From positions 165,918,559 to 165,982,558 of the forward strand of contig CAXKWD010000002.1 of assembly GCA_964059195.1 (NCBI GenBank): a stretch of DNA of 64,000 nt. The letters are read 5' to 3'. This document shows, in pieces, positions 13,471 through 27,823 of the stretch. The position numbers were made by a program, and so were the translations under genes. The DNA comes from Ectobius pallidus. Taxonomy: Eukaryota > Arthropoda > Insecta > Blattodea > Ectobiidae. Every line of letters begins with the position of its first letter. Positions within the stretch are counted from its first letter, which is position 1. The notes under the pieces were generated by a model that searched no databases, was not told the origin of the DNA, and was given only the letters and a program-made list of their open reading frames with translations.

Positions 13471-16400
13471 CTAGTACATAAAAACTCCCAAGAGACGAAC
13501 GTCATAACATTTCATTGCGTATAAAACCGTGTACATCAACAATAAAAATGTACCATAGTTTACAAGATAACGGCTGTCGAACCGTTGAAAACGCCTCGCA
13601 CGAAAAAAGTCACATCGGCAAAAATAACATCTTTTACATTTCCGCACACTCACAGCATAAAAAAACTTTCGGAAATAAAAATAAAAATCGACGCTTACGA
13701 AAGTTGGCAGGGCTGAGAATCCCGGGAAGGGATGCAGCTTCTATAAAAGCGGAGGATTGTATAAAAGTGGAAAAAAAAAGTTTCAACTGCCTTTGGCATA
13801 TAAACTTATGTTTCCTCGGAAACACAAGACATTTTTGAGATTATATTGTTAATGTAAAAACAATATTTTTTATTTTTGGAGATGAAAATCGCGCAGGATT
13901 TTAGAAAAGTCGAAATAAAACCATTTTATCAGCCTAGTACATAAAAACTCCCAAGAGACGAACGTCATAACATTTCATTGTCAATAAAAGCGTGTACATC
14001 AACAATAAAAATGTACCATAGTTTACGAGATAACGGCTGTCGAACCGTTGAAAACGACTCACACGAAAAAAGTCTTATCGGCAAAAATAACATCTTTTAT
14101 AATTCCGCATACTCACAACATAAAAGAAACTTTCGGAAATAAAAATAAAATCGACGCTAATGGAAGTTGGCAGGGCTGAGAATCCCGGGAAGGCATGCAG
14201 CTTCTATTAAAGCGCAGGTTTGTATACGATTGGAAAAAGAACAGTTTCAACTGCTTTTGCATATAAACTTATGTTTCCTCGGAAACACAAGACATTTTTG
14301 ACATTATATTGTTTATGTAAAAACAATATTTTTTATTCTTGGAGATGAAAGTCGCGCAGGATTTTAGAAAAGTCGATATAAAACCATTTTATCAGCCTAG
14401 TACATAAAAACTCCCAAAAGACGATCGTCAAAACATTTCATTGCGAATAAAAGCGTGTACATCAACAATAAAAATGTACCATAGTTTACGAGATAACGGC
14501 TGTCGAACTGTTGAAAACAACTCACACGAAAAAAGTCATATCGGTAAAAATAACATCTTTTTGAAATCCGCATACTCACAGCATAAAATATACTTTCGGA
14601 AATAAAACTAAAATCGACGCTAACGGAAGTTGGCAGGGCTGAGAATCCTGGGAAGGCATGCAGCTTCTATTAAAGCGCAGGATTGTATAAGAGTGGAAAA
14701 AGAACAGTTTCAACTGCTTTTGCATATAAACTTATGTTTCCTCGGAAACACAAGACATTTTTGAGATTATATTGTTAATGTAAAAACAATATTTTTTATT
14801 CTTGGAGATGAAAATCGCTCAGGATTTTAGAAAAGTCGAAATGAAACCATTTTATCAGCCCAGTACATAAAAACTCCCAAGAGACGAACGTCATAACATT
14901 TCATTGCGAATAAAAGCGTGTACATCAACAATAAAAATGTACCATAGTTTACGAGATAACGGCTGTCGAACCGTTGAAAACGACTCAAACGAAAAAAGTC
15001 ATATCGGCAAAAATAACATCTTTTATAATTCCGCATACTCACAGCATAAATGAAACTTTCGGAAATAAAAATAAAATCGACGCTAACGGAAGTTGGCAGG
15101 GCTGAGAATCCCGGGAAGGCATGCAGCTTCCATTAAAGCGCAGGTTTGTATACGATTGGAAAAAGAACAGTTTCAACTGCTTTTGCATATAAACTTATGT
15201 TTCCTCGGAAACACAAGACATTTTTGACATTATATTGTTTATGTAAAAACAATATTTTTTATTCTTGGAGATGAAAGTCGCGCAGGATTTTAGAAAAGTC
15301 GATATAAAACCATTTTATCAGCCTAGTACATAAAAACTCCCAAAAGACGATCATCAAAACATTTCATTGCGAATAAAAGCGTGTACATCAACAATAAAAA
15401 TGTACCATAGTTTACGAGATAACGGCTGTCGAACCGTTGAAAACGACTCACACGAAAAAAGTCATATCGGTAAAAATAACATCTTTTTGAAATCCGCATA
15501 CTCACAGCATAAAATAAACTTTCGGAAATAAAACTAAAATCGACGCTAACGGAAGTTGGCAGGGCTGAGAATCCCGGGAAGGCATGCAGGTTCTATTAAG
15601 GCACAGGATTGTATAAGAGTGGAAAAAGAACAGTTTCAACTGCTTTTGCATATAAACTTATGTTTCCTCGGAAACACAAGACATTTTTGAGATTATATTG
15701 TTAATGTAAAAACAATATTTTTTATTCTTGGAGATGAAAGTCGCGCAGGAGTTTAGAAAAGTCGAAATAAAACCATTTTATCAGCCTAGTACATAAAAAC
15801 TCCCAAGAGACGAACGTCATAACATTTCATTGCGAATAAAAGCGTGTACATCAACAATAAAAATGTACCGTAGTTTACGAGATAACGGCTGTCGAACCGT
15901 TGAAAACGCCTCGCACGAAAAAAGTCATATCGGCAAAGATAACATCTTTTTCAATTCCGCATACTCACAGCATAAATGAAACTTTCGGAAATAAAAATAA
16001 AATCAACGCTAACGGAAGTTGGCAGGGCTGAGAATCCCGGGAAGGCATGCAGCTTCTATTAAAGAACAGGATTGTATAAGAGTGGAAAAAGAACAGTTTC
16101 AACTGCTTTTGCATATAAACTTATGTTTCCTCGGAAACACAAGACATTTTTGAGATTATATTGTTAATGTAAAATCAATATTTTTTATTCTTGGAGATGA
16201 AAGTCGCGCAGGATTTTAGAAAAGTCGATATAAAACCATTTTATCAGCCTAGTACATAAAAACTCCCAAGAGACGAACGTCAAAACATTTGATTGCGAAT
16301 AAAAGCGTGTACATCAACAATAAAAATGTACCATAATTTACGAGATAACGGCTGTCGAACCGTTGAAAACGACTCACACGAAAAAAGTCGTATCGGTAAA

Positions 16401-18100
16401 AATAACATCTTTTTCAAATCCGCATACTCACAGCATAAAAGAAACTTTCGGAAATAAAACTAAAATCGACGCTAACGGAAGTTGGCTGGGCTGAGAATCC
16501 CGGGAAGGCATGCAGCTTCTATTAAAGCACAGGATTGTATAAGAGTGGAAAAAGAACAGTTTCAACTGCTTTTGCATATAAACTTATGTTTCCTCGGAAA
16601 CACAATACATTTTTGAGATTATATTGTTAATGTAAAAACAATATTTTTTATTCTTGGAGATGAAAGTCGCGCAGGATTTTAGAAAAGTCGAAATAAAACC
16701 ATTTTATCAGCCTAGTACATAAAAACTCCCAAGAGACGAACGTCATAACATTTCATTGCGAATAAAAGCGTGTACATCAACAATAAAAATGTACCATAGT
16801 TTACGAGATAACGGCTGTCGAACCGTTGAAAACGCCTCGCACGAAAAAAGTCATATCGGCAAAAATAACATCTTTTACAATTCTGCACACTCACAGCATA
16901 AAAGAAACTTTCGGAAATAAAAATAAAATCGACGCTTACGGAAGTTGGTAGGGCTGAGAATCCCGGGAAGGCATGCAGCTTCTATAAAAGCGGAGGATTG
17001 TATAAAAGTGGATAAAAAAAGTTTCAACTGCCTTTGGCATATAAACTTATGTTTCCTCGGAAACACAAGACATTTTTGAGATTATATTGTTAATGTAAAA
17101 ACAATATTTTTTATTCTTGGAGATGAAAATCGCGCAGGATTTTAGAAAAGTCGAAATAAAACCATTTTATCAGCCTAGTACATAAAAACTCCCAATATAC
17201 GAACGTCATAACATTTCATTGCGAATAAAAGCGTGTACATCAACAATAAAAATGTACCATAGTTTACGAGATAACGGCTGTCGAACCGTTGAAAACGACT
17301 CACACGAAAAAAGTCTTATCGGCAAAAATAACATCTTTTATAATTCCGCATACTCACAGCATAAATGAAACTTTCGGATATAAAAATAAAATCGACGCTA
17401 ACGGAAGTTGGCAAGGCTGAGAATCCCGGGAAGGCATGCAGCTTCTATTAAAGCACAGGATTGTATAAGAGTGGAAAAAGAACAGTTTCAACTGCTTTTG
17501 CATATAAACTTATGTTTCCTCGGAAACACAAGACATTTTTGAGATTATATTGTTAATGTAAAAACAATTTTTTTTATTCTTGGAGATGAAAGTCGCGCAG
17601 GATTTTAGAAAAGTCGAAATAAAACCATTTTATCAGCCTAGTACATAAAAACTCCCAAGAGACGAACGTCATAACATTTCATTGCGTATAAAACCGTGTA
17701 CATCAACAATAAAAATGTCCCGTAGTTTACAAGATAACGGCTGTCGAACCGTTGAAAACGCCTCGCACGAAAAAAGTCATATCGGCAAAGATAACATCTT
17801 TTTCAATTCCGCACACTCACGGCATAAAAGAAACTTTCGGAAATAAAAATAAAATCGACGCTTACGAAAGTTGGCATGGCTGAGAATCCCGTGAAGGCAT
17901 GCAGCTTGTATAAAAGCGCAGGATTTTATAACAGTGTAAAAAAAACAGTTTCAACTGCCTTAGGCATATAAACTTGTTTCCTCGGAAACACAAGACATTT
18001 TTGAGATTATATTGTTAATGTAAAAACAATTTTTTTTAATTCTTGGAGATGAAAATCGCGCAGGATTTTACAAAAGTCGAAATAAAACCATTTTATCAGC
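13471..18100 (+). repeat. HOR copy 4, 10 monomers (A B C D E F G/H I J K)
   Basis: Monomers begin at 13471 and then every 463 bp to 17638. It is a near-complete haplogroup-1 copy lacking one monomer: the unit at 16249 has a G head (CATTTGATTGCG, ACCATAATTTAC) and an H tail (GGCTGGGC, ACACAATACATT). The B monomer at 13934 has GTCTTATCGG, which is otherwise diagnostic of type J and suggests a short conversion tract. Confidence 0.86.
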
Positions 18101-21100
18101 CTAGTACATAAAAACTCCCAAGAGACGAACGTCATAACATTTCATTGCGTATAAAACCGTGTACATCAACAATAAAAATGTACCATAGTTTACAAGATAA
18201 CGGCTGTCGAACCGTTGAAAACGCCTCGCACGAAAAAAGTTACATCGGCTAAAATAACATCTTTTACATTTCCGCACACTCACAGCATAAAAAAACTTTC
18301 TGAAATAAAAATAAAAATCGACGCTTACGAAAGTTGGCAGGGCTGAGAATCCCGGGAAGGGATGCAGCTTCTATAAAAACGGAGGATTGTATAAAACTGG
18401 AAAAAAAAAGTTTCAACTGCCTTTGGCATATAAACTTATGTTTCCTCGGAAACACAAGACATTTTTGAGATTATATTGTTAATGTAAAAACAATATTTTT
18501 TATTTTTGGAGATGAAAATCGCGCAGGATTTTAGAAAAGTCGAAATAAAAGCATTTTATCAGCCTAGTACATAAAAACTCCCAAGAGACGAACGTCATTA
18601 CATTTCATTGCCAATAAAAGCGTGTACATCAACAATAAAAATGTACCATAGTTTACGAGATAACGGCTGTCGAACCGTTGAAAACGACTCACACGAAAAA
18701 AGTCATATCGGCAAAAATAACATCTTTTATAATTCCGCATACTCACAACATAAAAGAAACTTTCGGAAATAAAAATAAAATCGACGCTAATGGAAGTTGG
18801 CAGGGCTGAGAATCCCGGGAAGGCATGCAGCTTCTATTAAAGCGCAGGTTTGTATACGATTGGAAAAAGAACAGTTTCAACTGCTTTTGCATATAAACTT
18901 ATGTTTCCTCGGAAACACAAGACATTTTTGACATTATATTGTTTATGTAAAAACAATATTTTTTATTCTTGGAGATGAAAGTCGCGCAGGATTTTAGAAA
19001 AGTCGATATAAAACCATTTTATCAGCCTAGTACATAAAAACTCCCAAAAGACGATCGTCAAAACATTTCATTGCGAATAAAAGCGTGTACATCAACAATA
19101 AAAATGTACCATAGTTTACGAGATAACGGCTGTCGAACCGTTGAAAACAACTCACACGAAAAAAGTCATATCGGTAAAAATAACATCTTTTTGAAATCCG
19201 CATACTCACAGCATAAAATATACTTTCGGAAATAAAACTAAAATCGACGCTAACGGAAGTTGGCAGGGCTGAGAATCCCGGGAAGGCATGCAGCTTCTAT
19301 TAAAGCGCAGGATTGTATAAGAGTGGAAAAAGAACAGTTTCAACTGCTTTTGCATATAAACTTATGTTTCCTCGGAAACACAAGACATTTTTGAGATTAT
19401 ATTGTTAATGTAAAAACAATATTTTTTATTCTTGGAGATGAAAATCGCTCAGGATTTTAGAAAAGTCGAAATGAAACCATTTTATCAGCCCAGTACATAA
19501 AAACTCCCAAGAGACGAACGTCATAACATTTCATTGCGAATAAAAGCGTGTACATCAACAATAAAAATGTACCATAGTTTACGAGATAACGGCTGTCGAA
19601 CCGTTGAAAACGACTCAAACGAAAAAAGTCATATCGGCAAAAATAACATCTTTTATAATTCCGCATACTCACAGCATAAATGAAACTTTCGGAAATAAAA
19701 ATAAAATCGACGCTAACGGAAGTTGGCAGGGCTGAGAATCCCGGGAAGGCATGCAGCTTCTATAAAAGCGGAGGATTGTATAAAAGTGGATAAAAAAAGT
19801 TTCAACTGCCTTTGGCATATAAACTTATGTTTCCTCGGAAACACAAGACATTTTTGAGATTATATTGTTAATGTAAAAACAATATTTTTTATTCTTGGAG
19901 ATGAAAATCGCGCAGGATTTTAGAAAAGTCGAAATAAAACCATTTTATCAGCCTAGTACATAAAAACTCCCAATATACGAACGTCATAACATTTCATTGC
20001 GAATAAAAGCGTGTACATCAACAATAAAAATGTACCATAGTTTACGAGATAACGGCTGTCGAACCGTTGAAAACGACTCACACGAAAAAAGTCTTATCGG
20101 CAAAAATAACATCTTTTATAATTCCGCATACTCACAGCATAAATGAAACTTTCGGATATAAAAATAAAATCGACGCTAACGGAAGTTGGCAAGGCTGAGA
20201 ATCCCGGGAAGGCATGCAGCTTGTATAAAAGCGCAGGATTTTATAACAGTGTAAAAAAAACAGTTTCAACTGCCTTAGGCATGTAAACTTGTTTCCTCGG
20301 AAACACAAGACATTTTTGAGATTATATTGTTAATGTAAAAACAATTTTTTTTAATTCTTGGAGATGAAAATCGCGCAGGATTTTACAAAAGTCGAAATAA
20401 AACCATTTTATCAGCCTAGTACATAAAAACTCCCAAGAGACGAACGTCATAACATTTCATTGCGAATAAAAGCGTGTACATCAACAATAAAAATGTACCG
20501 TAGTTTACGAGATAACGGCTGTCGAACCGTTGAAAACGACTCACACGAAAAAAGTCATATCGGCAAAAATAACATCTTTTATAATTCCGCATACTCACAA
20601 CATAAAAGAAACTTTCGGAAATAAAAATAAAATCGACGCTAATGGAAGTTGGCAGGGCTGAGAATCCCGGGAAGGCATGCAGCTTCTATTAAAGCGCAGG
20701 TTTGTATACGATTGGAAAAAGAACAGTTTCAACTGCTTTTGCATATAAACTTATGTTTCCTCGGAAACAAAAGACATTTTTGACATTATATTGTTTATGT
20801 AAAAACAATATTTTTTATTCTTGGAGATGAAAGTCGCGCAGGATTTTAGAAAAGTCGATATAAAACCATTTTATCAGCCTAGTACATAAAAACTCCCAAA
20901 AGACGATCGTCAAAACATTTCATTGCGAATAAAAGCGTGTACATCAACAATAAAAATGTACCATAGTTTACGAGATAACGGCTGTCGAACCGTTGAAAAC
21001 GACTCAAACGAAAAAAGTCATATCGGCAAAAATAACATCTTTTATAATTCCGCATACTCACAGCATAAATGAAACTTTCGGAAATAAAAATAAAATCGAC

Positions 21101-24100
21101 GCTAACGGAAGTTGGCAGGGCTGAGAATCCCGGGAAGGCATGCAGCTTCCATTAAAGCGCAGGCTTGTATACGATTGGAAAAAGAACAGTTTCAACTGCT
21201 TTTGCATATAAACGTATGTTTCCTCGGAAACACAAGACATTTTTGACATTATATTGTTTATGTAAAAACAATATTTTTTATTCTTGGAGATGAAAGTCGC
21301 GCAGGATTTTAGAAAAGTCGATATAAAACCATTTTATCAGCCTAGTACATAAAAACTCCCAAAAGACGATCATCAAAACATTTCATTGCGAATAAAAGCG
21401 TGTACATCAACAATAAAAATGTACCATAGTTTACGAGATAACGGCTGTCGAACCGTTGAAAACGACTCACACGAAAAAAGTCATATCGGTAAAAATAACA
21501 TCTTTTTGAAATCCGCATACTCACAGCATAAAATAAACTTTCGGAAATAAAACTAAAATCGACGCTAACGGAAGTTGGCAGGGCTGAGAATCCCGGGAAG
21601 GCATGCAGGTTCTATTAAGGCACAGGATTGTATAAGAGTGGAAAAAGAACAGTTTCAACTGCTTTTGCATATAAACTTATGTTTCCTCGGAAACACAAGA
21701 CATTTTTGAGATTATATTGTTAATGTAAAAACAATATTTTTTATTCTTGGAGATGAAAGTCGCGCAGGAGTTTAGAAAAGTCGAAATAAAACCATTTTAT
21801 CAGCCTAGTACATAAAAACTCCCAAGAGACGAACGTCATAACATTTCATTGCGAATAAAAGCGTGTACATCAACAATAAAAATGTACCGTAGTTTACGAG
21901 ATAACGGCTGTCGAACCGTTGAAAACGCCTCGCACGAAAAAAGTCATATCGGCAAAGATAACATCTTTTTCAATTCCGCATACTCACAGCATAAATGAAA
22001 CTTTCGGAAATAAAAATAAAATCGACGCTAACGGAAGTTGGCAGGGCTGAGAATCCCGGGAAGGCATGCAGCTTCTATTAAAGAACAGGATTGTATAAGA
22101 GTGGAAAAAGAACAGTTTCAACTGCTTTTGCATATAAACTTATGTTTCCTCGGAAACACAAGACATTTTTGAGATTATATTGTTAATGTAAAATCAATAT
22201 TTTTTATTCTTGGAGATGAAAGTCGCGCAGGATTTTAGAAAAGTCGATATAAAACCATTTTATCAGCCTAGTACATAAAAACTCCCAAGAGACGAACGTC
22301 AAAACATTTGATTGCGAATAAAAGCGTGTACATCAACAATAAAAATGTACCATAATTTACGAGATAACGGCTGTCGAACCGTTGAAAACGACTCACACGA
22401 AAAAAGTCGTATCGGTAAAAATAACATCTTTTTCAAATCCGCATACTCACAGCATAAAAGAAACTTTCGGAAATAAAACTAAAATCGACGCTAACGGAAG
22501 TTGGCATGGCTGAGAATCCCGGGAAGGCATGCAGCTTCTATTAAAGCACAGGATTGTATAAGAGTGGAAAAAGAACAGTTTCAACTGCTTTTGCATATAA
22601 ACTTATGTTTCCTCGGAAACACAAGACATTTTTGAGATTATATTGTTAATGTAAAAACAATATTTTTTATTCTTGGAGATGAAAGTCGCGCAGGATTTTA
22701 GAAAAGTCGAAATAAAACCATTTTATCAGCCTAGTACATAAAAACTCCCAAGAGACGAACGTCAAAACATTTCATTGCGAATAAAAGCGTGTAGATCAAC
22801 AATAAAAATGTACCATAGTTTACGAGATAACGGCTGTCGAACCGTTGAAAACGACTCACACGAAAAAAGTCGTATCGGTAAAAATAACATCTTTTTCAAA
22901 TCCGCATACTCACAGCATAAAAGAAACTTTCGGAAATAAAACTAAAATCGACGCTAACGGAAGTTGGCTGGGCTGAGAATCCCGGGAAGGCATGCAGCTT
23001 CTATTAAAGCACAGGATTGTATAAGAGTGGAAAAAGAACAGTTTCAACTGCTTTTGCATATAAACTTATGTTTCCTCGGAAACACAATACATTTTTGAGA
23101 TTATATTGTTAATGTAAAAACAATATTTTTTATTCTTGGAGATGAAAGTCGCGCAGGATTTTAGAAAAGTCGAAATAAAACCATTTTATCAGCCTAGTAC
23201 ATAAAAACTCCCAAGAGACGAACGTCATAACATTTCATTGCGAATAAAAGCGTGTACATCAACAATAAAAATGTACCGTAGTTTACGAGATAACGGCTGT
23301 CGAACCGTTGAAAACGCCTCGCACGATAAAAGTCATATCGGCAAAAATAACATCTTTTACAATTCTGCACACTCACAGCATAAAAGAAACTTTCGGAAAT
23401 AAAAATAAAATCGACGCTTACGGAAGTTGGTAGGGCTGAGAATCCCGGGAAGGCATGCAGCTTCTATAAAAGCGGAGGATTGTATAAAAGTGGATAAAAA
23501 AAGTTTCAACTGCCTTTGGCATATAAACTTATGTTTCCTCGGAAACACAAGACATTTTTGAGATTATATTGTTAATGTAAAAACAATATTTTTTATTCTT
23601 GGAGATGAAAATCGCGCAGGATTTTAGAAAAGTCGAAATAAAACCATTTTATCAGCCTAGTACATAAAAACTCCCAATATACGAACGTCATAACATTTCA
23701 TTGCGAATAAAAGCGTGTACATCAACAATAAAAATGTACCATAGTTTACGAGATAACGGCTGTCGAACCGTTGAAAACGACTCACACGAAAAAAGTCTTA
23801 TCGGCAAAAATAACATCTTTTATAATTCCGCATACTCACAGCATAAATGAAACTTTCGGATATAAAAATAAAATCGACGCTAACGGAAGTTGGCAAGGCT
23901 GAGAATCCCGGGAAGGCATGCAGCTTCTATTAAAGCACAGGATTGTATAAGAGTGGAAAAAGAACAGTTTCAACTGCTTTTGCATATAAACTTATGTTTC
24001 CTCGGAAACACAAGACATTTTTGAGATTATATTGTTAATGTAAAAACAATTTTTTTTAATCTTGGAGATGAAAGTCGTGCAGGATTTTAGAAAAGTCGAA

Positions 24101-24583
24101 ATAAAACCATTTTATCAGCCTAGTACATAAAAACTCCCAAGAGACGAACGTCATAACATTTCATTGCGTATAAAACCGTGTACATCAACAATAAAAATGT
24201 CCCGTAGTTTACAAGATAACGGCTGTCGAACCGTTGAAAACGCCTCGCACGAAAAAAGTCATATCGGCAAAGATAACATCTTTTTCAATTCCGCACACTC
24301 ACGGCATAAAAGAAACTTTCGGAAATAAAAATAAAATCGACGCTTACGAAAGTTGGCATGGCTGAGAATCCCGTGAAGGCATGCAGCTTGTATAAAAGCG
24401 CAGGATTTTATAACAGTGTAAAAAAAAACAGTTTCAACTGCCTTAGGCATGTAAACTTGTTTCCTCGGAAACACAAGACATTTTTGAGATTATATTGTTA
24501 ATGTAAAAACAATTTTTTTTAATTCTTGGAGATGAAAATCGCGCAGGATTTTACAAAAGTCGAAATAAAACCATTTTATCAGC
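18101..24583 (+). repeat. HOR copy 5, compound 14-mer
   Basis: The order is A B C D/I J/K A/B C/D E F G H I J K, with monomers from 18101 to 24120 and a span of 14 x 463 plus 1 bp. The first part carries haplogroup-3 variants: AAAACGGAGG with AAACTGG in A, and AACCGTTGAAAACAACTC in C. At 19490 a D head switches to an I tail (TATAAAAGCGGAGG, GTGGATAAAAAAAG). At 20416 the A/B hybrid of haplogroup 2 begins, and at 20879 a C head switches to a D tail with CAGGCTTG and AAACGTATG. This is best read as two HORs of different haplogroups joined by unequal exchange. Confidence 0.84.
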
Positions 24584-25045
24584 CTAGTACATAAAAACTC
24601 CCAAGAGACGAACGTCATAACATTTCATTGCGTATAAAACCGTGTACATCAACAATAAAAATTACCATAGTTTACAAGATAACGGCTGTCGAACCGTTGA
24701 AAACGCCTCGCACGAAAAAAGTTACATCGGCAAAAATAACATCTTTTACATTTCCGCACACTCACAGCATAAAAAAACTTTCGGAAATAAAAATAAAAAT
24801 CGACGCTTACGAAAGTTGGCAGGGCTGAGAATCCCGGGAAGGGATGCAGCTTCTATAAAAGCGGAGGATTGTATAAAAGTGGAAAAAAAAAGTTTCAACT
24901 GCCTTTGGCATATAAACTTATGTTTCCTCGGAAACACAAGACATTTTTGAGATTATATTGTTAATGTAAAAACAATATTTTTTATTTTTGGAGATGAAAA
25001 TCGCGCAGGATTTTAGAAAAGTCGAAATAAAACCATTTTATCAGC
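24584..25045 (+). repeat. Monomer type A (reference)
   Basis: Diagnostics: GCGTATAAAACCG, ACCATAGTTTACAAG, GCCTCGCAC, TTTTACATTTCCGCACACTC, an A-rich CATAAAAAAACTTTC, AAGGGATGCAGC and TATAAAAGCGGAGG. The interrupted monomer that hosts the retrotransposon is of this type. Confidence 0.85.
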
Positions 25046-25508
25046 CTAGTACATAAAAACTCCCAAGAGACGAACGTCATAACATTTCATTGTCAATAAA
25101 AGCATGTACATCAACAATAAAAATGTACCATAGTTTACGAGATAACGGCTGTCGAACCGTTGAAAACGACTCACACGAAAAAAGTCATATCGGCAAAAAT
25201 AACATCTTTTATAATTCCGCATACTCACAACATAAAAGAAACTTTCGGAAATAAAAATAAAATCGACGCTAATGGAAGTTGGCAGGGCTGAGAATCCCGG
25301 GAAGGCATGCAGCTTCTATTAAAGCGCAGGTTTGTATACGATTGGAAAAAGAACAGTTTCAACTGCTTTTGCATATAAACTTATGTTTCCTCGGAAACAC
25401 AAGACATTTTTGACATTATATTGTTTATGTAAAAACAATATTTTTTATTCTTGGAGATGAAAGTCGCGCAGGATTTTAGAAAAGTCGATATAAAACCATT
25501 TTATCAGC
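25046..25508 (+). repeat. Monomer type B (reference)
   Basis: Diagnostics: CATTGYCAATAAAAGC, TTTTATAATTCC, CACTCACAACAT-like CTCACAACATAAAAG, GCTAATGGAAG, GCAGGTTTGTATACGATTGG and TTTGACATTATATTGTTTATG. Confidence 0.85.
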
Positions 25509-25971
25509 CTAGTACATAAAAACTCCCAAAAGACGATCGTCAAAACATTTCATTGCGAATAAAAGCGTGTACATCAACAATAAAAATGTACCATAGTTTA
25601 CGAGATAACGGCTGTCGAACTGTTGAAAACAACTCACACGAAAAAAGTCATATCGGTAAAAATAACATCTTTTTGAAATCCGCATACTCACAGCATAAAA
25701 TATACTTTCGGAAATAAAACTAAAATCGACGCTAACGGAAGTTGGCAGGGCTGAGAATCCTGGGAAGGCATGCAGCTTCTATTAAAGCGCAGGATTGTAT
25801 AAGAGTGGAAAAAGAACAGTTTCAACTGCTTTTGCATATAAACTTATGTTTCCTCGGAAACACAAGACATTTTTGAGATTATATTGTTAATGTAAAAACA
25901 ATATTTTTTATTCTTGGAGATGAAAATCGCTCAGGATTTTAGAAAAGTCGAAATGAAACCATTTTATCAGC
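25509..25971 (+). repeat. Monomer type C (reference)
   Basis: Diagnostics: CCCAAAAGACGATCGTC, GAACTGTTGAAAACAACTC (haplogroup 1), TTTTTGAAATCCGC, CATAAAATATACTTTC and AATCCTGGGAAGG. Confidence 0.85.
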
Positions 25972-26434
25972 CCAGTACATAAAAACTCCCAAGAGACGAA
26001 CGTCATAACATTTCATTGCGAATAAAAGCGTGTACATCAACAATAAAAATGTACCATAGTTTACGAGATAACGGCTGTCGAACCGTTGAAAACGACTCAA
26101 ACGAAAAAAGTCATATCGGCAAAAATAACATCTTTTATAATTCCGCATACTCACAGCATAAATGAAACTTTCGGAAATAAAAATAAAATCGACGCTAACG
26201 GAAGTTGGCAGGGCTGAGAATCCCGGGAAGGCATGCAGCTTCCATTAAAGCGCAGGTTTGTATACGATTGGAAAAAGAACAGTTTCAACTGCTTTTGCAT
26301 ATAAACTTATGTTTCCTCGGAAACACAAGACATTTTTGACATTATATTGTTTATGTAAAAACAATATTTTTTATTCTTGGAGATGAAAGTCGCGCAGGAT
26401 TTTAGAAAAGTCGATATAAAACCATTTTATCAGC
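25972..26434 (+). repeat. Monomer type D (reference)
   Basis: Diagnostics: the phase mark mutated to CCAGTACAT with GTCGAAATGAAACC just upstream, GACTCAAACG, CATAAATGAAAC and GCTTCCATTAAAGC. Confidence 0.85.
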
Positions 26435-26897
26435 CTAGTACATAAAAACTCCCAAAAGACGATCATCAAAACATTTCATTGCGAATAAAAGCGTGTACAT
26501 CAACAATAAAAATGTACCATAGTTTACGAGATAACGGCTGTCGAACCGTTGAAAACGACTCACACGAAAAAAGTCATATCGGTAAAAATAACATCTTTTT
26601 GAAATCCGCATACTCACAGCATAAAATAAACTTTCGGAAATAAAACTAAAATCGACGCTAACGGAAGTTGGCAGGGCTGAGAATCCCGGGAAGGCATGCA
26701 GGTTCTATTAAGGCACAGGATTGTATAAGAGTGGAAAAAGAACAGTTTCAACTGCTTTTGCATATAAACTTATGTTTCCTCGGAAACACAAGACATTTTT
26801 GAGATTATATTGTTAATGTAAAAACAATATTTTTTATTCTTGGAGATGAAAGTCGCGCAGGAGTTTAGAAAAGTCGAAATAAAACCATTTTATCAGC
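26435..26897 (+). repeat. Monomer type E (reference)
   Basis: Diagnostics: CCCAAAAGACGATCATC, TTTTTGAAATCC, CATAAAATAAAC and GCAGGTTCTATTAAGGCACAG. Confidence 0.85.
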
Positions 26898-27360
26898 CTA
26901 GTACATAAAAACTCCCAAGAGACGAACGTCATAACATTTCATTGCGAATAAAAGCGTGTACATCAACAATAAAAATGTACCGTAGTTTACGAGATAACGG
27001 CTGTCGAACCGTTGAAAACGCCTCGCACGAAAAAAGTCATATCGGCAAAGATAACATCTTTTTCAATTCCGCATACTCACAGCATAAATGAAACTTTCGG
27101 AAATAAAAATAAAATCGACGCTAACGGAAGTTGGCAGGGCTGAGAATCCCGGGAAGGCATGCAGCTTCTATTAAAGAACAGGATTGTATAAGAGTGGAAA
27201 AAGAACAGTTTCAACTGCTTTTGCATATAAACTTATGTTTCCTCGGAAACACAAGACATTTTTGAGATTATATTGTTAATGTAAAATCAATATTTTTTAT
27301 TCTTGGAGATGAAAGTCGCGCAGGATTTTAGAAAAGTCGATATAAAACCATTTTATCAGC
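26898..27360 (+). repeat. Monomer type F (reference)
   Basis: Diagnostics: GCAGGAGTTTAG just upstream, ACCGTAGTTTACGAG, GCCTCGCAC, CAAAGATAACATC, CATAAATGAAAC, AAAGAACAGG and GTAAAATCAATA. Confidence 0.85.
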
Positions 27361-27823
27361 CTAGTACATAAAAACTCCCAAGAGACGAACGTCAAAACAT
27401 TTGATTGCGAATAAAAGCGTGTACATCAACAATAAAAATGTACCATAATTTACGAGATAACGGCTGTCGAACCGTTGAAAACGACTCACACGAAAAAAGT
27501 CGTACCGGTAAAAATAACATCTTTTTCAAATCCGCATACTCACAGCATAAAAGAAACTTTCGGAAATAAAACTAAAATCGACGCTAACGGAAGTTGGCAG
27601 GGCTGAGAATCCCGGGAAGGCATGCAGCTTCTATTAAAGCACAGGATTGTATAAGAGTGGAAAAAGAACAGTTTCAACTGCTTTTGCATATAAACTTATG
27701 TTTCCTCGGAAACACAAGACATTTTTGAGATTATATTGTTAATGTAAAAACAATATTTTTTATTCTTGGAGATGAAAGTCGCGCAGGATTTTAGAAAAGT
27801 CGAAATAAAACCATTTTATCAGC
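27361..27823 (+). repeat. Monomer type G (reference)
   Basis: Diagnostics: CATTTGATTGCG, ACCATAATTTACG, AAAGTCGTAYCGGTAAAAAT, TTTTTCAAATCC and AAAGCACAGG with GGCAGGGC. Confidence 0.85.

Noticed and set aside
18101..24583. Possible assembly artefact creating the hybrid monomers
   Set aside because: The hybrids keep exact 463-bp phase, recur with the same junctions in several places and carry linked variants, which fits biological exchange. It cannot be excluded without reads, so confidence in the individual joins is kept below that of the array itself.
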